Below, one piece after another: positions 57,049-64,000 of a DNA stretch of 64,000 nucleotides. Location of the stretch: assembly GCA_019671005.1 (NCBI GenBank), contig CM033726.1, positions 23,731,962 to 23,795,961 of the forward strand, written 5' to 3'. The first letter of the stretch is position 1. Every line of letters begins with the position of its first letter. The stretch is from Hibiscus mutabilis (taxonomy: Eukaryota > Streptophyta > Magnoliopsida > Malvales > Malvaceae). The notes under the pieces were generated by a model. It was not told where the DNA came from. It made no database searches and was given only the letters and a program-made list of their open reading frames with translations. Position numbers and translations under genes: made by a program.

Positions 57049-58012
57049 AGAGTCTACATTGGTCATTAAGGGAGATCCGTGTATTCAATGTGTAAAGTTA
57101 ATAGTCGGTTAGCTAAACGTTAACGGTCGGCTAATCAAGGATAGTGCTCGACTACCCAAGGTCACTATAATTGCCAATATATGAGAATTCTAATGTTGAA
57201 CCTATTTTATAATGTTTTGGGATTTAAGCATGGTTTGGTATTTGATGCTTTGGGATTAAGCATGTGGAATACATATGTATTATGTTTTGCATATGGTTGA
57301 TATGCATGTTTTGATTTGAAGCTATTGGAACTTGCTTAGGTCGTAAACATGGTTTGAAACAAGAGTTGGTTTTCAAGGTTTTGTTTAATGCATCATTTGA
57401 GCATCCTCACTAAGCAAGTGTGCTTATGCTCTCTTTTCTCTAATGGTGCAGAGCATTAAAGCTTGATGGCGGAAAAGGCAAGGATTAAGTGATCCAATGA
57501 CAAGACTTTTGAGTATGGACTTGGTTTTAGTTTTCGGTTAATAAGGCAATATGTTTGCCAAGGGTTTTGGGAATTGTAATTCTATTTCCCTAGTTCTAAG
57601 CATGTGTAATGCTGTAATTTCAGAGTTTGATTGATGCTGTTAAGTTCGTTGTGCATTGTTACCTATAGATGATGTTGTGAGGTTTTCTAGGTATGCATTT
57701 AGATGGTCTTGCTTTGGTGGTGTGCTTAGATGTGCTAATCCTGTTGAGTATGGTATTGATGTGCTGTTGGTATGGTGTTCTTGTTGATAATTGCTTAGTT
57801 GGACTATTTGGTACGTTTGGTGAAATGTTTTAGGGAGCATGCCTTTAGATTGATTCTTTTGGGCAACGTGAGCTTGTATGGTGGTTAAACCACGATTCAA
57901 GGGTTGATATAGGTATTGTTGAACATTTGTATCCAGGTATGTAAGTTACTAGGAGCTAAATGCATCTAGATTTAGGTGAAAATTTGTAGAAAATGACATT
58001 ACAGGCCTCTAA

Positions 58013-58305
58013 GTACCGATACGCAAAGGCAAATTAAGGCAGGCAGCATCGGTACGGGTATACGAGTATCAATACCGTTAGGCAATTCAAGCTTGGCGTA
58101 TCAGTACGGGATGGAGTGTACCGGTACAAGGATTCGTTACTGGAAAATCACTTTTTGAAGGAAAAACTCGTGTACTGGTACACCAAGGGGCACGTACCGG
58201 TACGATTTTAATACTATACATGCTGATATGGCGTACCGATACGGTACAATGTGTACCGGTACGTAAGGCTGTTTCGTATCGATACGGCAACATACGTATC
58301 AGTAA
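58013..58305. repeat. paired GTAYCGRTAC dyads in family X copy 3
   Basis: Pairs start at 58,046/58,066, 58,098/58,118, 58,172/58,194, 58,233/58,253 and 58,276/58,296; four are 20 bp apart and one 22. A lone site lies at 58,013. Variants include GTACCGGTAC, GTACCGATAC and GTATCGATAC. Confidence 0.9.
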
Positions 58306-58718
58306 GCGAGGCAGTTTATTTAGGTAATGTCATGGAAGTCAATTTTTGGCTTCTTGCATTTTAGTCCCTAAGTCTAGAAAATGTAATTAAATGCGCATGG
58401 ATGATTATTTTGACCTGAAATTTGTTATGTGAGCATGTAAATGGACTAATTGAGGATTGGTAATCTTAAATTCAATTTTGGTTTTGTAATTTATAGTATT
58501 TTTGTTTAGTCCTCAATTTTGAATATGATGCAGTTGATTGCCATTTGTGAACTTATCCGCTGCGAGTATGAACATGTAGGAACATTAATTTAAATTTAGA
58601 TAAGATAAAAGTGAAAAAATGGACCAACTTTTCGTAACCTTTCTTCGGTTTGCTTCGGCAAACCTAATGTGGCACTCTCGATTTGGTCGGGCATCTAGGC
58701 CGGGTCGAGGGGGTTATA

Positions 58719-59300
58719 AAATATTAGATTGTACCCCATATGACTTGTGGAAAAGGTATCCCCCTAATATACAGTACGTGAAAGTGTGGGGTTGTCTAGC
58801 TAAAGTAGGATTACCTACTTTTAAGGAAACCTCTATCGGTCCTAAAACCATTGACGTTGTGTTTATTGGATATGCTTCTAATAGTAATGCATATAGGTTC
58901 ATGTCTTTGCATGATTTTTTCTATTTGTGAATCTAGAGATGCTGTTTTCTTTGATAATGTTTTTCCTCTTAAGAAACCTAGCTTGAATAATGATATACAA
59001 TTAGATAATCATGCCTCTACTTCTTATAGTATACCTACTACTAGGGAGACTCTAGATGATGAGAAAGAGCCTAGAAAGAGTAAAAGACAAAGTGTAGCTA
59101 CTACATTTGAACCATATTTTATAACTTTCTTTATTATTGAGGTAGATGATTTAGACTTAGTTGATGATCCTATAGCTCAGGCCTTTTTTTTAGATGAGGA
59201 CCCTAAAACATATGATGAAGCTATAAGATTAATTAATGCTAGTTTTTTTGGAGAGATGCCACAAATGATGAACTAGAATCAATAATGTCTAATCATACTT
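58719..59300 (+). pseudogene. copia C integrase C-terminal part
   Basis: LDCTPYDLWKRYPPN, VKVWGCLAKVGLPTFKETSIGPKTIDVVFIGYASNSNAYRF is the standard copia block after the integrase core, then ESRDAVFFDNVFPLK and an acidic linker (PRKSKRQSVATTFEPYF) leading into RT. A stop and a frame change near 58,928 separate the two parts. Confidence 0.85.
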
Positions 59301-60060
59301 GGAAGTTGGTAGACTTGCCTAAAGGATTTAGACCCACCAGTAATAAGTGTGTATTCAAGAAAAAAACTTAGACCAAATGGGTCAATCCAAAGGTATAAGA
59401 CAAGGCTAGTAGTCAAAGGGTTTACTCAGAAGTTTGGTATAGACTTCTTTGATACATACTATCCTGTAACTAAGATTTCTAAGATACGTACTTTGTTTGC
59501 GTTAGCCTCCATTCACAAAATGCAAGCACATCAAATAGATGTAAAGACTGTATTCTTGAATAGAGATCTTGATGAGGAGATTTATATGGAGCAACCACCA
59601 GGTTTTGTGGCTCCTAGTATGGAAGGCAAAGTATGCAGACTCAAGAAGTCTCTCTATGACCTTAAACAAGCTCCAAAACAATAGTACGAGAAATTTCTTA
59701 AAATTATTCTTAGTTTTGGTTTTATTGTTAATGGGGCTAATGCATGCGTGTATTCAAAGATGTTTGGTTCTGATTGTGTCATCATAAGTTTATATGTTGA
59801 TGACATGTTAATTTTTAGTACCAATATTGAAGCCATTAACAAAGCTAAAAATTTCTTTTCTACCAAGTTTGAAATGACGGATTTGGGAGAGGTAGATGTA
59901 ATCTTAGGAGTCAAAGTTACTAAAACAGAAAATAGATTTTCTTTAAATCAAACACACTATATTGAAAAAGTGCTAAAGACATTTGACAGTTATAATGTCA
60001 TCACTGTAAGAACCCCTTATGACTCTAGTATATCTCTTTAAAAATAAAAGAAGTAATGTT
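59300..60060 (+). pseudogene. copia C reverse transcriptase
   Basis: YKTRLVVKGFTQKFGIDFFDTYYPVTKISKIR, HQIDVKTVFLNRDLDEEIYMEQPPGF, CRLKKSLYDLKQAPKQ, then SLYVDDMLIF with the intact catalytic YVDD, and FEMTDLGEVDVILGVKV. A TAG at about 59,682 replaces the Trp expected after QAPKQ, and there are frame changes near 59,350 and 59,690. RT makes the DNA copy of element RNA in the particle. It is a decayed copy but the domain is easy to follow. Confidence 0.9.
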
Positions 60061-60740
60061 TCCCAGGTTGAGTATGCTAAATAAATGGTAGCCTTATGTT
60101 CTTAATGAACTATACTCAGCCAGATATTGCCTACATAGTTAGTAGACTGAGTAGCTATACTCATAATCCTAGTAATAAACATTGGATTGCACTCAAACTC
60201 TTACTTAAGTACCTTAAAGGTATAATTGATTGGAAACTCGAGTTTGTTGGCTATCTTGCAGTCCTTGAGGGTTACTGCGATGCTCATTGGGTTACCAAAA
60301 ACGATGAAGTAAGCTCTACCAGTGGGTATGTCTTCACGCTAGGTAGAGCAACAATCTCGTGGAAGTCTGCTAAGTAGACTTGTATTGCTCGCTCCACAAT
60401 GGAGTCATATTTCATTGCTTTAGACCTAGCGGGGCAAGAAGCCGAATAGCTCAGGAACTTATTAGCAGAAATTCCATTGTGGCGAAAATTGACTCCTCCA
60501 ATATCTTTGTTATTTGATTCACAGTCTGTGATATGTGTGGCTCATAGCCAAACTTACAATGGCAATAAAAGACACATTCGTATAAGACATGAATCAGTGA
60601 AACATTTAATAAAGAACATAGTACTCTCTTTAAAGTATGTGAAGTCAGAAAGGTACCTAGCTGATCCTCTTACCAAAAGGTTAAGTCGAAATTTGGTTCT
60701 AGATTTGTCGAGGGGGATAAGCCTAAAGCCCCTTGGTTGA
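60061..60740 (+). pseudogene. copia C RNase H and end of pol
   Basis: MNYTQPDIAYIVSRLSSYTHNPSNKHW, LEGYCDAHW (catalytic Asp region), STSGYVFTLGRATISWKSAK, then STMESYFIALDLAGQEAE, LLFDSQSVICVAHSQTYNGNKRHIRIRHESVK and ERYLADPLTKRLSRN, the usual copia C-terminus. Stops at about 60,375 and 60,450. Confidence 0.88.
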
Positions 60741-60870
60741 GGAACTCGTGGTGGAAACCCAACTTAGTTAGTCTAAGTTCAATGTAGAAATGAAACCATG
60801 AAAAGACTCAGTGTACATTCCTGCCTATCCCTATGACGAATAATGTACATGCATAGGATGAGTTTTATAA

Positions 60871-61285
60871 CTCTTAATAAATTCATAGCCCAGAGTTTGG
60901 GTGGTCTTAGTGAGAAAGACTTGATGAATTTACTGATTTGGTTGAATAAACTACTCTTAATAAATCCATAGCCAGTGTTTGGGTGGTCCTATAGAGAATG
61001 ACTAGATGGATTTACTGCTATAAAGGGTAAGTTTTTTTTAACTCTTAATGAATTCAATCCCAAGACTTTGAATTTTCCTATTCTAGTAAGACATAATGAA
61101 TTCATCGAAAAATGAGGTTGAATTCTTAATGAATTCTTATCCCAGAGTTTGGGTGGTTCATTTTAATGAACTTAAAGAATTCAACTACTTTAACTGAGAG
61201 GTTGAGCTTACTAGAAAAGCTCTTAATAATTTTATAGCCCTGATCCGGGTGGTTTATATTGAGATAAACTTGATGAAATTACCTA
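60871..61285 (+). repeat. five degenerate tandem copies in the copia C 3' untranslated region
   Basis: CTCTTAATRAATTCATAGCCCAGAGTTTGGGTGGT-like units begin near 60,871, 60,954, 61,042, 61,112 and 61,220 (71-107 bp apart), between the pol stop and the polypurine tract. Confidence 0.8.
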
Positions 61286-61642
61286 CATAAGTGAGAAAGA
61301 TTAGCCACCTTCTATGGAAAACGTTGGGCCTTTTTCTAGTACACTTATTAGAATCTTCAGGTATTGTGGCTATATATATATATATATTGTATATATATTC
61401 TTTGTTGATTTATCGAGGACTTTGGTGGATACATGAGGTTAGTCGTGTGCTATAAGTTCTCTCATATCTTAACAAGTTCCAGATTCGTTTACTCGTTAAG
61501 AGAAGAATTACTCATTTTCACTATGTATTAGTTTCAGATACATTTACTAGTGCTTAAGCGGCTAGTCTCGCTATTGATCTTTTCGTATTTTTTTAAAGGA
61601 AAACTTCAAAATTTTCAGTTTTTAAATTAGAATTCTTTCGCA

Positions 61643-61654
61643 TTTGTGGGGGAA
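61643..61654 (+). other. copia C polypurine tract
   Basis: TTTGTGGGGGAA directly before the LTR start, the form seen in many copia elements. Confidence 0.75.
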
Positions 61655-62359
61655 TGTTGGTAATGCTCAACTGTAAAGAGCAAACGAGACTGAACATTTT
61701 GAATCAGAACATACTGGTTAATTACAGTCGTTTACAGCATGAATTATAATTGTTAACAACGTGATGTTTGCTGTCATTTACACTGATTTAAATTAGTGTT
61801 TATTACAGCATATCCGTTTCAGTGTTTTAAGAGTGAATGTGGACTGTTTTTAGTCCTTATTCGACTGTTACTGCAGCTGTTTCTGCAGCATTTACCAGCT
61901 CTAATTGAGTGGTTTTTGCAAATTATTGAATTGTTGTAATTAAGTAATTTTCTGATTTAATTTTTTGGTTTAAATGAGTGTAATATGACTTTTTTACCCA
62001 TGTTTTATACCCTATAAATACCAAACGAATTGAGCTTTTTATTCACTCAATTAGAAATCAACGACCTGTTTTAAACACACTCTCCTATTTCTCTAAAAGA
62101 GTTTTCTATACGATCTTCAAGTTCTGAATTTCTTGAGAAGAGTAATACCATCTCTGTCCATTCCTGATTTTGGGCGTACGAACTCAAGGAGAGACTGTGC
62201 TAACCTCGGGGGCATTCGACTATTGTAGGAATTACACACATCGGGCCGAAATTACTTCTAAGGCAGTGGTTCTCAACGATACGATTGCCGCTTTTTATTT
62301 CAATTATTTTATTTTTCTTTCAGTGCTAACGATTCATTTTGCAGTCAATTATGCCAACA
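61655..62359 (+). repeat. copia C 3' LTR
   Basis: 705 bp from TGTTGG to CCAACA (inverted ends). ACAAG (62,360-62,364) would be the target duplication; its partner is lost. The 62,170-62,403 frame overlaps the LTR end and is not a gene. Confidence 0.75.
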
Positions 62360-63589
62360 ACAAGAGTCTTACTATGATCTTTCCTTACCATAACTATACT
62401 TGAAAAGCATAATATGCACTCACCTTAATTCCTTTACCAACTTACTACTAGCATCAATGTAACCTCAATCTTGATGTTTTTCCTTACTCTTAAAATCGCT
62501 TTGATCTTTTAGTGCTTGAATGCATCATATACATTAGTTACATAGAAAATACAATTAAAGGCACGTATTAGAACCAATCAAAATCATGCGCATAATACCA
62601 AGAAAATTCTAGAAAAAATCTTTTAATTCAAATTTGAAATATCTAAACTTTCAACATCCGAAATTAACTGTAACTCCTTTATCCGACTTAGAAAATATGG
62701 TCGGATCCAGAAGGTTACAATTGAAATTTTCCCTCAAGAAACCAATTGGAAACATAATATTTTTATATATTGAAACGCATTCAGATAACAATAAAATACT
62801 ACATGTCATAATATCTTCAAATTACCCAATTGTTTATCAAACATTATAATAATATTATGAAAGTCTGATAAAAAAAATATATGAGTACAAAGATTGTAAA
62901 TGAATGTTAAAAATAATCCCAAAAATAACTACAATCACAATGTCTAAAATTACATAAATGTCCAAAATAATAATGAATATTAACCTGAATGCTAAAAATG
63001 TAGTTCGTACTAATAAATAATGAAGTAGAGTAGAAGTGAGATCCTCCAAGTACCGAGTTGCCTAAGTCCGAGTATATTTGAAAAAATAACTAAAGAGAGT
63101 AAGCTAAAGAGCTTAGTGTATCTCTAAAGTGCAAGGAAACCACAATCACAAAATTTCAGTAATTTTGCTAAAATCTTTGAAGTTCTCAAATGATGATGCA
63201 CAACACAAAAACTTAAATTTTATAAAAATAATGCAATGAACCCAACTACATCGCACCAATAGAGGAGGTAAGTTCCCCAGAACCCCTCACCACATCCATC
63301 AGTTGATATGTGGTAACTAACCGTTGTTTCCCCATACAATTCCCACATACGCACACAACGAAATAATATCACATTTTTACTAGTCAAACCTCAAACTCAA
63401 GTAAAAAAAGCAAGTGGAAACATAATGTTTTTATTTATTGAATTGTCTAAGTGCTCTCCTCTCTTGGCTTTGTCTCATTGTCTATCTCGTAATCATTCGA
63501 TTCCACGCTTCAATTGAAGCAAGCTCCTACTCCTCCTCCTTCGTATTCGTAACCTTCATCGTCGTTGGTCCTTTTGACATAACATTCTC
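62360..63589. other. unassigned region, perhaps minus-strand LTR sequence
   Basis: AT-rich with no supported gene. Around 63,060-63,130 it resembles, in minus orientation, the ACTAAGCTCTTTAGCTTACTC-type segment seen in chromovirus LTRs. The frame 63,438-63,659 has no motif I recognise. Confidence 0.35.
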
Positions 63590-64000
63590 GGTCGCTAAAG
63601 AAAAGAGACTGGCTCTCTCTCTATCTATTAAACGCAATATCTTGAAAGGCGAAGAGTGACTACTGATTTCTGCTCGTACTTCCTCTTACTGTAGTGATAC
63701 AGTACTCGTGCAAGAGCGCTTACGGCAAGAGCTAATTCAGCTAAATCAATGGCACGTGGGAGCCTTCCTAAAAGAAAGAATTGACTGACCTTGCTGCTTA
63801 GGACTTTTCTTTTCTAAAGTCTAAAGAGATTTCCCGGTTAGAACTCCTTTCTAGTAGCAATTCCGACAAGAGCGGAAATACCTGTTCTTCTTCTATCTAA
63901 GGACAAGGCGGAAGGTAAGGCCTGTGCTTGCTTCTAAGCTTCTTTCTTCTATCTTCTAGTCGAGGTGAAAGCTTTCAAAGAGCTGAGTCCTTCCCCCTGC
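63590..64000. other. possible mitochondrial-DNA insertion (NUMT)
   Basis: Composition changes to a more even base use with words typical of plant mitochondrial intergenic DNA (AAAGAAAAGAGACTGGC, AAGAGCGGAAATACC, GCTTACGGCAAGAGC, runs of CTTTCTTCT and AAGCTTC). It runs to the window edge. No mitochondrial gene can be named, so this rests on sequence style and needs a search. Confidence 0.5.

Larger units (their letters stand above)
52924..57058 (+). mobile_element. Athila-type gypsy remnant, gag and protease only
   Basis: 5' LTR (52,924-54,520), Athila-style TTTTTGGCGCCATTGCCG primer region, gag and protease, then a direct join to the inner part of the 3' LTR (about 56,787-57,058). Flanks TCGGT (52,919-52,923) and TTGGT (57,059-57,063) fit a 5-bp target duplication with one change. 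RT, RNase H and integrase are missing. Confidence 0.82.
51080..58718 (+). mobile_element. family X solo LTR, plus strand, split by Athila
   Basis: Begins TGTAACGCCCCGG at 51,080 and ends GAGGGGGTTATA at 58,718; without the Athila insertion it is about 3.5 kb, like the 3,644-bp copy at 29,251. It sits inside copia C integrase. Flanks AGAAA (51,075-51,079) and AAATA (58,719-58,723) are a possible decayed duplication. Left part 51,080-52,923, right part 57,064-58,718. It has GCGGTCGG repeats (52,790-52,925) and a dyad array (58,013-58,305). Confidence 0.75.
50728..62359 (+). mobile_element. copia C: Ty1/copia element, split by a family X LTR
   Basis: Integrase (50,728-51,079) is interrupted in mid-domain and resumes at 58,719, followed by RT, RNase H, a 3' untranslated repeat block, a polypurine tract and a 3' LTR (61,655-62,359). 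The two integrase halves join in register (...NYVPHKK / LDCTPYDLWK...). The 5' part was lost on the left, where the Tekay-2 LTR abuts. All coding parts contain stops. Confidence 0.85.

Noticed and set aside
63438..63659. 73-codon frame near the right edge with a hydrophobic start
   Set aside because: Short, no homology that I can name, and it runs into the mitochondrial-like segment.

Overview
This is a plant nuclear DNA window, very probably from a eudicot and possibly from Malvales, although that last step is weak inference. It is AT-rich and made almost entirely of nested LTR retrotransposons. The only host gene I recognise is an intron-containing RNA polymerase III subunit RPC5 (Sin-like) locus at 17,073-21,407 on the + strand. 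As read here its coding sequence is broken by a stop codon, a missing internal segment and two homopolymer frameshifts. No rRNA, tRNA or CRISPR array was seen.

Layout. 1-16,792 is a nest. An old Ty1/copia element on the - strand (copia A; 5' LTR 16,567-16,792, gag and pol running leftward) is split by a Ty3/gypsy Tekay/Del-type chromovirus (1,874-12,326; 3-kb LTRs, AAAAC target duplication on both sides). It is interrupted again by a second - strand copia element (copia B), of which the 5' LTR (180-1,535) and the start of gag are in the window. 16,793-21,660 holds the RPC5 locus. 21,660-24,724 is intergenic, with CGAGT-type low-complexity repeats and a cluster of foldback/MITE-like units.

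24,725-42,288 is a large Tat/Ogre-type gypsy element with gag remnants but no reverse transcriptase that I can find. A Mutator-type MITE sits in its 5' LTR. A 3.6-kb solo LTR of an unnamed family (family X, - strand) lies in its gag region, and a ~120-bp tandem repeat lies near its 3' end. 42,290-44,690 holds an unidentified, partly spliced coiled-coil coding remnant and tandem repeats. 44,690-46,165 is a partial family X copy. 46,890-50,727 is the 3' end of a second Tekay element.

50,728-62,359 is a + strand copia element (copia C). It is split by a family X solo LTR (51,080-58,718), which is itself split by an Athila-type gypsy remnant (52,924-57,058). 62,360-63,590 is unassigned. The last ~400 bp look like plant mitochondrial DNA.

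The most unusual signal is a repeated two-site module: the dyad GTAYCGRTAC, a 10-bp variable spacer, and a second dyad, with start-to-start distance almost always exactly 20 bp. It forms arrays in the copia B LTR and in all three family X copies, so two seemingly unrelated LTR families share it. In RNA each pair could form a 10-bp stem with a 10-nt loop; in DNA the sites lie about two helical turns apart.
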